In this document: positions 28,602 through 37,886 of the stretch, in pieces
Position numbering within the stretch: the first letter of the stretch is position 1
Layout: the number at the start of each line of letters is the position of its first letter
Origin: Planctomycetota bacterium
GTDB taxonomy: Bacteria; Planctomycetota; UBA1135; GCA-002686595
Direction of reading: 5' to 3'
DNA length: 64,000 nucleotides
Assembly: GCA_016712565.1 (NCBI GenBank)
Contig: JADJQU010000031.1
Location: forward strand, 1 to 64,000
Translations under genes and position numbers: made by a program
Notes under the pieces: model-generated
Databases searched by the model: none
The model's input: the letters and a program-made list of their open reading frames with translations, nothing else
Told to the model about the DNA's origin: nothing

Positions 28602-29867
28602 TCAGAGCTTCTTCAGCATCTCGCGGGCCTTGGGGGCCGCAAGGGTGTCGCCCTGGGATTGAATCACGCCCTCGAGCCAGGCGCGCGCCTGGGGCGTCGC
28701 GTCGGGGTCGGCGAGCTTCAGGGTGACATCGGCGAGCCCGACCTGGGCGAGGGCGGCGCGGTCACGGTCCGAGTGCTCCAGGGCGGACACCCGGGCGAAC
28801 TCCAACTGGGCTTCCCGCAGCTTGCCCCCGGCCAGAAGGGCCTGGGCGAGGCCGTAGCTCGCGGCGTAGCGCAGGGTGTCGGACTGGTCCTTGCCCGTCA
28901 GCTTGCCCTGGAAGAAGGTCGTGGCCTGGCGGGCATTGCCGCCGGCAAGCTCCACGAAGCCGGGGCCGGCCAGGGCCTCGTCCTGGAAGCGCCGCAACTG
29001 GGCCCGTCCGGGGGCCGCGGCCTCGAGGGCGCCCAGGGCATCCCCGGCGGCCTTCTCCAGGCTGGAGTAGAGCTCCCGTGCCCCGAGGGTGTCCGGGGGT
29101 TGGATCTGGCACAGGGCGCGCGCCGCCTGCAGGCCGGCTTCGAAGCACAGCTCGCGCCGGTAGCCCGGCGTGCCCTCGGTGCCCTTCCACTCGGAGTACA
29201 CGGCCTTGTAGATCTGGGCCGCCTCGGCCGCCTGTCCGGCGAGCCAGCGGGCCCGTGCCTGGAGCATGCGCGCCTCGGGCACGTCACGGTTGGTGGCGTG
29301 GTCCGTGAGGAACTTCGTGGCCTCCTCGGCGGCCTCGCCGAAGTGCAGCGGATCGGCCGCGCCCCAGCGCAACAACGATTGAGCCGCCCAGAGTCGCGCG
29401 GCAGCCTTGACCACGTCGCGGGCCGAGGCGTCGCCCGCGGCCAGCCGGAACTGGGCGGAGGCCTCACCGAACTGGCTGCGGTTGAAGTACACGCGCCCGT
29501 CCTTGAACGACGAGGGAACGTCTCCCCAGGTGATGCGCACCACGAGGCTCGAATCGAACTTCGTGTCCTTTCCCGCCACCTGCACGGTCACCTGGTCGAG
29601 GCTGTTGGCGGTGACCACTCCGGCGACCAATTGGGGCGAACCGTCCCGCTTGTTCTTGACCGAGATCTGGTCGCTCTTGCCCGACTTGGCCTGGGCGGCG
29701 GGGGCATCAGCACCCCCGGAGGCGTTCGGCCCGGGCAGCGCGATCGCTGAACCCGCGAAGGCCGCGAGCGAGATCACCAGGGCGCCGGGGAGCGCGAGGC
29801 GCGCTGCCCGGCTTCCCGGGACCCGGCACGGCGAGGATTCGATGGCATGGACCGCGTTCGTCAGCAT
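28602..29867 (-). CDS. exported TPR-type protein
   Basis: 421 residues. A hydrophobic export signal (LALPGALVISLAAFAGSAIAL) is at about 24-44. A short beta region follows (DQVTVQVAGKDTKFDSSLVVRI), then about 300 residues of helical repeats with TPR-like spacing (DGRVYFNRSQFGEASAQFRL; EARMLQARARWLAGQAAEAA; AASYGLAQALLAGGKLREAQ). It likely works as a periplasmic scaffold. A promoter with only 12 nt to the ATG lies upstream. It sits 166 bp before ExbB in the same direction. Confidence 0.8.
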   Translation of the reverse strand: MLTNAVHAIESSPCRVPGSRAARLALPGALVISLAAFAGSAIALPGPNASGGADAPAAQAKSGKSDQISVKNKRDGSPQLVAGVVTANSLDQVTVQVAGKDTKFDSSLVVRITWGDVPSSFKDGRVYFNRSQFGEASAQFRLAAGDASARDVVKAAARLWAAQSLLRWGAADPLHFGEAAEEATKFLTDHATNRDVPEARMLQARARWLAGQAAEAAQIYKAVYSEWKGTEGTPGYRRELCFEAGLQAARALCQIQPPDTLGARELYSSLEKAAGDALGALEAAAPGRAQLRRFQDEALAGPGFVELAGGNARQATTFFQGKLTGKDQSDTLRYAASYGLAQALLAGGKLREAQLEFARVSALEHSDRDRAALAQVGLADVTLKLADPDATPQARAWLEGVIQSQGDTLAAPKAREMLKKL

Positions 29868-29879
29868 GTGGGGCGGAGC

Positions 29880-29907
29880 ATTCTATCTCGGGGGCAGGGG
29901 CCGACAA
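29880..29907 (-). promoter_or_regulatory. promoter before the exported TPR gene
   Basis: TTGTCG (29907-29902), a 16-nt spacer and TAGAAT (29885-29880) on the minus strand, 12 nt before ATG 29867, which again leaves almost no leader. Confidence 0.45.
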
Positions 29908-30123
29908 CCGGGATCTTCCCGGGTGGGGGCCCTCAGGGGCGTGCGAATCGTGTTCCAGGCTGCCGCGCGGGTCCCTGTTGCCCGGGCGCAGGCTTGGATG
30001 CCGGAGTCAGGGGGGAGGGAGCGAGCTGGCGCGGGTTGCCGGCGAGCGGGGGCGCCGGCGGATCGCCGGGTCCCGGGCGGGGCAGGGCGCCCCAGGCCCA
30101 ACCGGATTCGCGATGGTCAGGGC

Positions 30124-33041
30124 TCACTGGATCTGCCCGGCGAGCCAGATGAACCTGGCCTTGAGAGCGGCGTCCTGGAGGTTCGGGAAGTTCTCCCCGT
30201 CGTACTCGGTCTGCAGCAAGCGCAGCTGGGCCTTGGCATCCGCGGCAATCTTGCCCTCGACCTTGGACCAGAGGTGGATGCAGTAGATCTGGTCGAACTT
30301 CAGCTCGAGCCAGGGCGGCGTCCAGGCGCCTTCCTTGTTCTTGACCGTGCCCAGGAGCTTGTCGAAGAGCTCCGCGCTCTTGGCGAAGGCGTCCGCGCCG
30401 CCGACGCCCGGAACCACCCTCATGCTCCGCGGACGGCCGTTCTCGTCCAGCACCTGGATCACGTACCCCGACAGAGCGCGAGCGTAGATGACGACCGACT
30501 TGAAGCTCGCCTTGTTCTCGTCCACCAGCGGCTTCAGGAGGTCGGCCGCCTCGGCCATCTTCTGCTGCTCGAACATGGCCTGGGCCAGGTCCGGCAGCAC
30601 GTATTGGCGCACGTCCTCGGCGGTGGCGCCCGTCTCGAACTTGGCCTTGAGCTTGGCGAGCAGGGCTTCCGCCTTGGCCCACTCCTGGAGGTCCATCCAG
30701 TGCTGGGACTCGCGCCGCAGGTTGGCGAAGGAGGGGTTGGAGGCGTTCTTGTTGCCCACCTCCAGGTACTGGGCCATCTTGCGCAGGGCTTCCTTGGCCT
30801 TGGCTTGGTCCGCGGGCTCCTTCGAGTCCTTGAGCCGCTTGTACTCCGTTTCCAGGGCCGCGTAGATGTCCAGGGCCGCCGTGCCGTTCCACTTCCCGTT
30901 GGGGAACTGGGTCAGCATTTTCTCGTAGATCTGGTCCACGGCCTCCTGGTTGCCCAATTTGAACTGGGCCAGGATCACGCGGTACATGGCCGCGTTGGCG
31001 AAGCTCTCCTGCTTGGGGAAGCGATCCTCGTAGCCGCCCAGCAGCTCGACCACCTTCTTCCAGTCGCCCTTGCCCGCATCGGCCAGGTTGAACTCGGCCA
31101 GGCCCCAGTAGAACACCGCGGTGGCCACCGCCTCGGCGCGCTTGGCTTCCTTAGTGGTTTCCGCGGCGCCCAGGGCGTGCAGCGGGTCCTTCAGGAACTT
31201 GTTCAGGTAGTCGTCGAAGATGCGGATCGCGGCGCTGTAGTCGTTCTTGTCGCGACCCAGCTGGTACTCGCAGACGCCCACGTACACCAGGGCCTTCTCA
31301 TAGCTCGCGGTGTTGTCGGGAACCGCCCGGTAGGCCTCGCGGGCCTTGAGGAAGTCCTTCTCGTTCTCGTAGATCTTCAGGGCCCCCATGTAGAGGACCT
31401 CGCCCGCGCCGATCGTGTCGTGCTGCTTGACCGCGGCCTCGGCGGCGGCGAACAGCCCGTCGATCAGGGCGTCGCCCTTGATCTTGCGCTTGAGCGCGTT
31501 GGCCGCGTTGTACAGGCCCCGCGAATTGAGCTGGTCGAATTCGGCATCGCCCAGCCAGTTGCTGACGGCCTCCTGGAACACCAGCGCGGCCTCCAGGGGC
31601 CGTTCCATGCCCATGTAGGCCCGGCCCATGGCGTTGAGCACCTTCGAGCCGTAGAGCGTGCGGGTCGCGGGGTCCGTGGACTCCACCGCATTGAGCACGC
31701 GCTTGTAGGCCTCGATGGCGCCCGCGAAGTCGCGATCGCCGGCCTTGCCGCGCGCGGCTTCGATCAGGATGTCCGGTGACACCTCGACCCCGGGCTGCTG
31801 GATCAAGTCGCCGATCAGGCGCTGGGCGCGCGCGCCCAGACTGTTGCCGCGGTTGTCCTCATTGACCTGCTGGGCCAGGGCCAGGGCCAAGTCGAGGGCC
31901 GAGCGCTGCTGGCGCTTCTGGGTGAACTTGGCCTGCAACGCCTCCGCGCTGGAGAACCACTCGATCCCGCCCGCCTTCAGGTCGCCGCCGATGAATCCGC
32001 CCGCCTCGCTCAGGGCGCCCACGATTTCGAGCAGGCTCTGGTAGCCGTAGGGGGGGACCAGGGCGAGTCCATAGCGGTTCCAGACGTTCAGGAAGCGCAC
32101 TCCCTCGCCGCAGGCCCGGGCGCTGTCCCCGGAGGCCATCAGGGACTGCATCACGCCAGGGGTCGCCAACTGGAGCAGGGCAAAGCGCCGCTGCACTTCC
32201 TCGGGGCCCAACTCCTTGGTCTGGGATTCCCACTCGGCCGCATCCCGGGGAATGGCCGTGTCGCCCACGAAGAGGAAGAACTCCACGGCCTCCTTGGGCT
32301 TGCCCTCCGCCAAGTTGACGTCGCCGATGCCGATGAACGAGCGCAGTCCCGCGGAGCTCGTGTCGCCGCTGCGGTCCACCACCTCCTCGTAGGCCGCCTT
32401 GGCCTGGCCGAAGCTGAAGGAGCCGTCGTCCTGGGAGCGGGCGATCACGACCAGCAGGGCGCCGCGATTCATCATCAGCTCGTAGAGCTGACGGTCCTCG
32501 GACTCCGTGCGGCTCGGGTTGGCCTTGAGCGCGGCCACCAGCTCGGCGGTTTTCGAGACCGCCTTGGTCAGGGTCTCCTGCAGGTCCTTCTTGATGGCGG
32601 CCAATTCGGCCCCCGCGGCGTCGTCCATGGAGGACGACAGCGACCGGCCGAAGTTCAGGGCCGCGTCCACGTAGGAAGACTCGGCCCGCGGGCGGTTCTC
32701 GGCGCCGCCGTGGGACTCGATGTACTGCTCGTAGGCCAGCAGGGCCTTCTTCAGCAGCTCGTCGCGCTTGACCCGGTCGGACATCCGCGCGGCGCCGATG
32801 GCGTAAATGTCGCACTTGAGCAGCTGAACGTCGTCCGCCACCTTGCCGGTCTTGGCCTCCTTCTCCAGGCGGGCGAGCACCGACTGGACATGTCGGTGAA
32901 GCCCCAACTCGCGGCCAGGCCGCGCGCGAACTCGATGTCGCGCTCGATTTGGGCCGCGCTGCGTTGCGCCAGGGCAGGCGTCGCGGCCGCGGCCAGCACG
33001 AGGACCGAAGGCAGGAATCTCGCGGTGAGGGAGAGTCGCAT
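30124..33041 (-). CDS. large exported TPR protein (one-base frame break)
   Basis: About 972 residues once a frame break is healed. The true N-terminus is at ATG 33041: MRLSLTARFLPSVLVLAAAA followed by TPALAQ, a classical signal peptide, then SAAQIERDIEFARGLAASWG. Near 32890 the frame shifts by one base, after which SVLARLEKEAKTGKVADDVQ runs uninterrupted to 30124. The rest is almost wholly helical, with TPR-like units such as IEAYKRVLNAVES, RAYMGMERPLEAALVFQEAV and KALVYVGVCEYQLGRDKNDY. It is probably a periplasmic or outer-membrane scaffold of the ExbB/secretin cluster. A longer frame upstream of 32890 lacks protein character. Confidence 0.8.
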
Positions 33042-33518
33042 GATGTGGGGGAGCGGCGCGCGCCGCGTGTGGGCGATCGAGGGCGGCCGTCCCGCCGGAT
33101 CCGAAGCCCGGCGGGCGGACGGATCCAGGGAAAGGCTCCTGCGCGATTCGATCCAGGGGAGCGGGCTGCCGAGCGCGCAGATTCGGCAGCGCCGCTTCGC
33201 GTCCGCGCCCGTCGGCGGGCCCGGAAGTGCGAGGTGGGGGGCGGAAGGATACTCGCACCCGCGCGCGAGCGCGAGCAGCACGCCGGCGGTCACCACGCCG
33301 TCCTGGGGTCTATCCCTGGCGCTGGGATCGGTTACCGGACGGCCCCCGCCCTTGCCCGCGGCCGAGGTCCGCTTCGAGCGCCCTGGCGGGGCTGCTCGCC
33401 GGGCCGGGGCCGCGGTCCCGGACCGGGCACCGCTCGAGCCGCGCCAGGGCCGGAAAAGCCGGGAGGCCGCCACCCCGGCAGGGGGAGGCGGCCTCCGCGG
33501 GACTTCTCTCGCTTGGGC
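33042..33518. other. intergenic region between TPR gene and secretin 2
   Basis: 477 bp. No credible coding frame is seen. A TATCCT hexamer on the minus strand near 33250 could be a -10 box, but its -35 is poor. Short inverted GC stretches occur near 33090-33115, with nothing that I can name. Confidence 0.35.
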
Positions 33519-36190
33519 TCAGCGTGCGCCGAGCTGGGCCGGAGTCGGCTCGTGCTCCTGGGGAATCACGATGCTGGCACCCAGCAGGATCAGGAGCTTG
33601 CGGTTGGAGGTGTAGGAGCCCTTGCGCTCGAACAGCGCCCGGACCACCGGGACCTTGTTCAGGATCGGGATCCCCGAACGCAGGTCCTGCTTCTCGGAGA
33701 CCTTGAGGCCGCCCAACATGACCGTGCCGCCATCGGGCATCGGCACCGTGGTGCGCACGCGCTGGATGTCCACCTCGGGCAGCTCGATGGCCACCGAGTT
33801 CTGGGAACCCAGGGTGGTCGTTTGCTGGCGAATCGGGCGCTTGAGCGTCGCCACCGTGGGGCGCAGCTCCATCAGCACGAAGCGGCGGTCGGCGCTGACC
33901 ACCGGTCGCACGTCGAGCACCACGCCGTCCTGAACCACGTCGATGATCGGGTCGGCGATCGAGGCCGCCTGCGCGATCTCGACGTCGAAGTCCTTCACGT
34001 AGGCGACCTGGTTGAGGACCGCGATGTTGGCGCGGGCCGTGTTGAACACCAGGACGCGCGGGGCGGTGACCAGCTCCACGCGCTCCGACTTGGACACGGC
34101 GCGCAGCACCATGCCGAGCTGCAGGTCGTTCAAGTACGTCCAGGAACCCGAGAGGCCGCCGGCGCCGGTCAGGACGTCCGCGTCACCCAGAGCGAGGTCG
34201 TACAGGTGCTCGGTGCGGGCGCGAATGTCCCCGTCGCCGCCTTCGTCGTAGAAGGCGCCCAGGTCCGTGCCCTGACCGATGTCCCGGCCCAGGTCGGACT
34301 GCACGCCCGAGCCGCCGAAGTCGTTGAAGAAGTTGTTGGTGCCGAGACCCGGCTGGCCCAGGCCGCGGAAGTCCAGGCCGATGTCCTCCAGGAAGTTGTC
34401 CTGGACCGTCAGGAAGCGCGCCTGGATGTCCACCATGATGCCGGTGGCTTCGCGCAGGTCGTCCAGCAGGGACTTGATCTGCGACTGCACCTCGGGCGTC
34501 TGGTAGACGACCATGGTGCCGTTGTCGGCGATGCGCAGGGAGTTCTTGGGGTCGTCGTTCCAGGACGCCGGCGCGATGTTGTTGCGGATCAGGGCTTCGA
34601 GCTTGTCGGCCGTCGAAACGCCGCCCTCGCGGGGCGTGTCCGATTCCTCGGGGGCGTCGATGCCGCCGGAGGGGGAGACGTTGATCTCGCCGCCCGGGAA
34701 GCTCGCCACCGGGTGGATCAGGTCCTGCACCGCGTACATGCGCATGACCTGTCCGCCGAGCATCTCTTCCTTGGTCACGAACTTGACCACGCCGTCCTGG
34801 ATCTTCCAGCGCAGGCTCTCGGAGATCTCGGCGATCGTGTCGAGCACCTTCTTGACGCTCTGGTCGGGCAGCTCGAGCTTGATCGTCTGGGCTTCCTCGT
34901 CGAGGTCGGTGGTGACCTTGTTCGAGATCACGAAGTTCACGCCGGTCAGGGTCTGCAGGAACGCCGCCACTTCCGACAGCGGCGAACCCGAGCCGTCCGG
35001 ACCCACGAAGCGCACGGCGAAGCGCACGCTCTCCAGGCGGTCGAGCACGACCGTGGTTTCATGGTCGGCGTCGCCGCCCGTGCCCGTGAACTCCAGGGTG
35101 TCGCGCTGGCTGACTTCGCTCCAACGGCGGCGGTCGAAGACGATCGGCGTGCTCTGGGGCACGTCCATCACGTCGAGCTCGTCGAACGTGCGCTTCCACT
35201 GTTCGCGGTAGTTGCGGCGCGTGGTCTCGTCGCGCTTGTTGTGACGGGCGAGCTGCGCCGACGCGCGGAGCTGCTCGGCCTTCTCGTTGCCCGGATCCTC
35301 CAGCAGCACCTGGTCCATCAGGGACTCGGCGCGCTGGTAGTTCTCGGCCAGGAAGGCCTCGTTGGCCTGGTTGTAGAGGCCCTGGAGCTTGTTCTCGCGG
35401 TACTCGCGCTGGGCCTTCTCCTGCTCCAGCTTGGCGGCCTCGGCGAGCCTGCGGGCTTCCTCCACCTTGGCGGCGGCGGCTTCGGCGCTGAGCTTGGCGG
35501 CCTTGTCGAGCATGCCGCTGACGAGTTGCTCGTCGAGGGACTCGGTGGCGATCAGCGGGTGGTAGCGCAGCACCAGCTGGGCTTGACGGTAGTGCTGCAC
35601 CGCCTGGTCGTATTCCCCCTGGCCCATGGCCAGGTCGCCCATCTGGCGAGCGGATTCCGCGGTCAGGCGGGCCTGGGCCCGGCGCACGACCTCGGCGTCC
35701 TGGGAGTCCTTGATGAAGTCGCTCGCCTCGGAGAAGCGGCTGCCCATCAGCGCTTCCACCTTGTGCAGGCGGTCGCGGGCCTCTTGGCTCGACGGCATCA
35801 CGTCGAGGGCGTTGGAGAAGTGCATCAGGGCACCCTCGAGGTCGGCCGCGCCGGCGCCGCATCGCCGAGTCGGAGGTACTCGCCCGAGAGCGTGCGTTGT
35901 TGGGCTCGCATCACCTGGATGCGTTCGCCGGCCTCGTCCAGCGGGTCCTGGGCGCCGGAGGGCGCGGCCGAGGCCGAGGGGGCCGAGGACGAGGCCTCCC
36001 TGGGGACGCCGGAGCCCGCGGGGGCTGACTCCGGGGTCATGGTCGCCTCGGATGCAGGCGCCTCCGTAGCCGAGTTGGGCGTTTGGGCCGTCGTTTCGGC
36101 TCCGATGCCGCCGGCGTTGGACGACGTGGAACGGCACGCGAGCGTGCCGAGAAGAAGAACCGACGAGAGCAGAAGGAAGCGCAAGCGCAT
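33519..36190 (-). CDS. secretin-type outer-membrane lipoprotein 2 (one-base frame break)
   Basis: About 890 residues. ATG 36190 gives MRLRFLLLSSVLLLGTLAC with a lipobox-like site at Cys 19, then a Ser/Ala/Pro-rich linker to about 85 and a helical TPR-type region (LMHFSNALDVMPSSQEARDR; EYDQAVQHYRQAQLVLRYHP; ANEAFLAENYQRAESLMDQV). The frame changes near 35855 (LGDAAPA to DLEGALMHF), probably by a single-base error. The secretin part contains QTPEVQSQIKSLLDDLREAT, the insert FYDEGGDGDIRARTE near 645, AYVKDFDVEIAQ near 733 and the end block TVMLGGLKVSEKQDLRSGIP. It matches secretin 1 in architecture and motifs but is clearly diverged. Upstream continuation of this frame past 36190 overlaps the glycosylase gene and is not coding. 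Confidence 0.83.
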
Positions 36191-36700
36191 GAGTACGGTT
36201 GCCTCGCTGATCGCCCGACCCTGGGGTCGGCGATGCCTCGGTGCTGGGGATTTTCCGACCGCGGGGTTGCGGTCGGGTGGGGATGGTCGTCGCGACGACC
36301 GGGGGCTGGGTGGGACGGAACGGGGGCTGGAGCGGCGGCGCGCCTCCCAAGCCGGGTCCGCACAACCGGTCGCGACGCGCGCGGCCGGGGTGGGGTCCTG
36401 GGACGGGGGACTCGCTGGGGTCGACCCGGACGGAGCGCGAGCGGGGGCTCGGTTCCGTGCGGACGAGAGGGGGGGGAGCATACCGGTGGGGCCCGGAGGG
36501 GTCAATCGTGCCGTAAGGGCGGCGCGCAACCCCGCGGGTCCAAAGAACGATCACCCCGTGGTACCCAGGCCCCCCCGCACAGTTACCCTCTTCACGGCCT
36601 CGGCCGCGGGCCACGACCACACACGAGGGAGGCGGGCCCGGGGCACCCGGGGGGCCACCCTGACCGTCGCCGCGCCAGGATTCCCTGCCTGAAGGGCCCC
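36191..36700. other. intergenic region before secretin 2
   Basis: 510 bp between the start of secretin 2 and the end of the uracil-DNA glycosylase gene. Rich in G runs. It contains a promoter-like element at 36477-36505; no coding frame with protein character. Confidence 0.4.
36477..36505 (-). promoter_or_regulatory. possible promoter of secretin 2
   Basis: TTGACC (36505-36500), a 17-nt spacer and TATGCT (36482-36477) on the minus strand. The predicted transcript would have a leader of about 280 nt, unlike the leaderless pattern elsewhere in the window. Confidence 0.4.
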
Positions 36701-37720
36701 CTAGGCCCGTGGGGACGGTGCGGAGGGCCCCCCGGACGGGGGCTTGCGGGAGATTCCGAGTTCCCCCATGGCCAGCTGGATGTCCTTCCAGCATTCGCTC
36801 TTCTCCGAGGGCGAGCGCAACAGGTAGGCCGGATGGAACGTGGGCACCACCTTGCGGCCGTCGCGTTCGTGGACGCGACCCCGCAGGCCCCCCAGATTGG
36901 AATCGGAGCGCAGCAGGTGCTTGGCCGCGTGGCCGCCAAGGGGAATCAGGACCCGTGGGCCGATCAACTCGATCTGCCGATCGAGCCAGGGCGTGCAGAG
37001 GATCTTCTCCACGTCGGAGGGGTCGCGATTGTCGGGCGGCCGGCACTTGAGCACGTTGGCGATCACCACGTCCTCCCGGGCCAGGCCCATCCCCTTCGTA
37101 ATGATGTCGGTCAGCAACGCCCCGGCGCGGCCGACGAAGGGCACGCCCTGAAGGTCCTCGTTCGCCCCGGGGGCCTCGCCCACGAACATGACCGGCACCT
37201 TGCCGGTTCCGTCCATAAAGACCGTCTGCGTGCGGGTGCGGCACAGGCTGCACGCGGTGCAGTTCGAGACCGCCGCCCGAAGGCTCGCGAGGTCTCCGCA
37301 GGCCTGGGCCCGGGCGCGGATATCCCGCGCCTGGATCTCCGCGGCCTCCAGGGCCAGGCGCGAGACCCGACGTCCGGGGGCCTCCGCCGGGGCCAAGGAG
37401 GGTGCCGGTGCTCCCCCCGGCGAGCCCCCCGGAACCTTCGCCGCGGTTTCCCCCCGGGCCATCGCGGGGGAGGGGGGGACCGTCACGGGCGTCGGGGCGC
37501 GCGGCGGTTCCGCGGGCCCGGCGGAGGTGCGGGCGGCCGTGCCCAGGAAGCCGGTCGGGGGCGCGCCCGCAGCGGGACCCGTCGCCGGACTGCCCTGCGG
37601 GGCGGGGGGCAGAGGCGACTTTCTCCGTCCGCGCCACGCGCTGCGCCGGGCATGGGCGGAGAGCGCCGCGGCCAGTGCCGCCAGCTCTTCGCGGGGATCG
37701 GGCATGGGAAACTCAGCCAC
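36701..37720 (-). CDS. family-4 type uracil-DNA glycosylase
   Basis: About 339 residues. This iron-sulfur enzyme removes uracil from DNA. Catalytic core: MFVGEAPGANEDLQGVPFVG (motif A), TFHPAYLLRSPS (motif B). The four cluster cysteines are recognisable as CTAC near the core start, LKCRPPDNRDP, and LCTPW. An Ala/Pro/Gly-rich N-terminal region of about 120 residues, probably disordered, makes it longer than the usual 200-230. GTG 37720 (VAEFPMPDPREEL) is preferred because TATTCT lies 7 nt before it; ATG 37705 is the alternative. Confidence 0.88.
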   Translation of the reverse strand: MAEFPMPDPREELAALAAALSAHARRSAWRGRRKSPLPPAPQGSPATGPAAGAPPTGFLGTAARTSAGPAEPPRAPTPVTVPPSPAMARGETAAKVPGGSPGGAPAPSLAPAEAPGRRVSRLALEAAEIQARDIRARAQACGDLASLRAAVSNCTACSLCRTRTQTVFMDGTGKVPVMFVGEAPGANEDLQGVPFVGRAGALLTDIITKGMGLAREDVVIANVLKCRPPDNRDPSDVEKILCTPWLDRQIELIGPRVLIPLGGHAAKHLLRSDSNLGGLRGRVHERDGRKVVPTFHPAYLLRSPSEKSECWKDIQLAMGELGISRKPPSGGPSAPSPRA

Positions 37721-37727
37721 GGAGGGG

Positions 37728-37733
37728 AGAATA
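37728..37733 (-). promoter_or_regulatory. -10-like hexamer before the uracil-DNA glycosylase
   Basis: TATTCT on the minus strand ends 7 nt before the GTG at 37720 and 22 nt before the ATG at 37705. No clear -35. Confidence 0.3.
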
Positions 37734-37886
37734 GCGGCTCCCGCGCCCGGCCGCTGGGCGTTTCTCGACCGGCTCGACAACCCGGCCCCGCCGAGCGTGT
37801 AGCTGCCCCGGAGTCCTTGGACTTCTCGCGACCCCGGCGACGGACCCTTGCGGATCGCCGACCCCCGACGTCACATCCATGCCCCC

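Noticed and set aside
33042..33258. Upstream extension of the large TPR protein in its main frame
   Set aside because: Arg/Pro-rich without protein character. The signal peptide lies in the neighbouring frame from 33041, joined by a one-base break near 32890.
32949..36692. Very long plus-strand open frame (about 1247 codons)
   Set aside because: It is antisense to secretin 2. The minus strand has a lipoprotein signal, TPR and secretin motifs, while the plus frame is rich in His/Gln/Val/Leu repeats typical of antisense translation in GC-rich DNA.
36191..37637. N-terminal extension of secretin 2 to about 1370 codons
   Set aside because: It overlaps the uracil-DNA glycosylase on the same strand in another frame. 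The true N-terminus with a lipobox-like signal is at 36190, one frame away.
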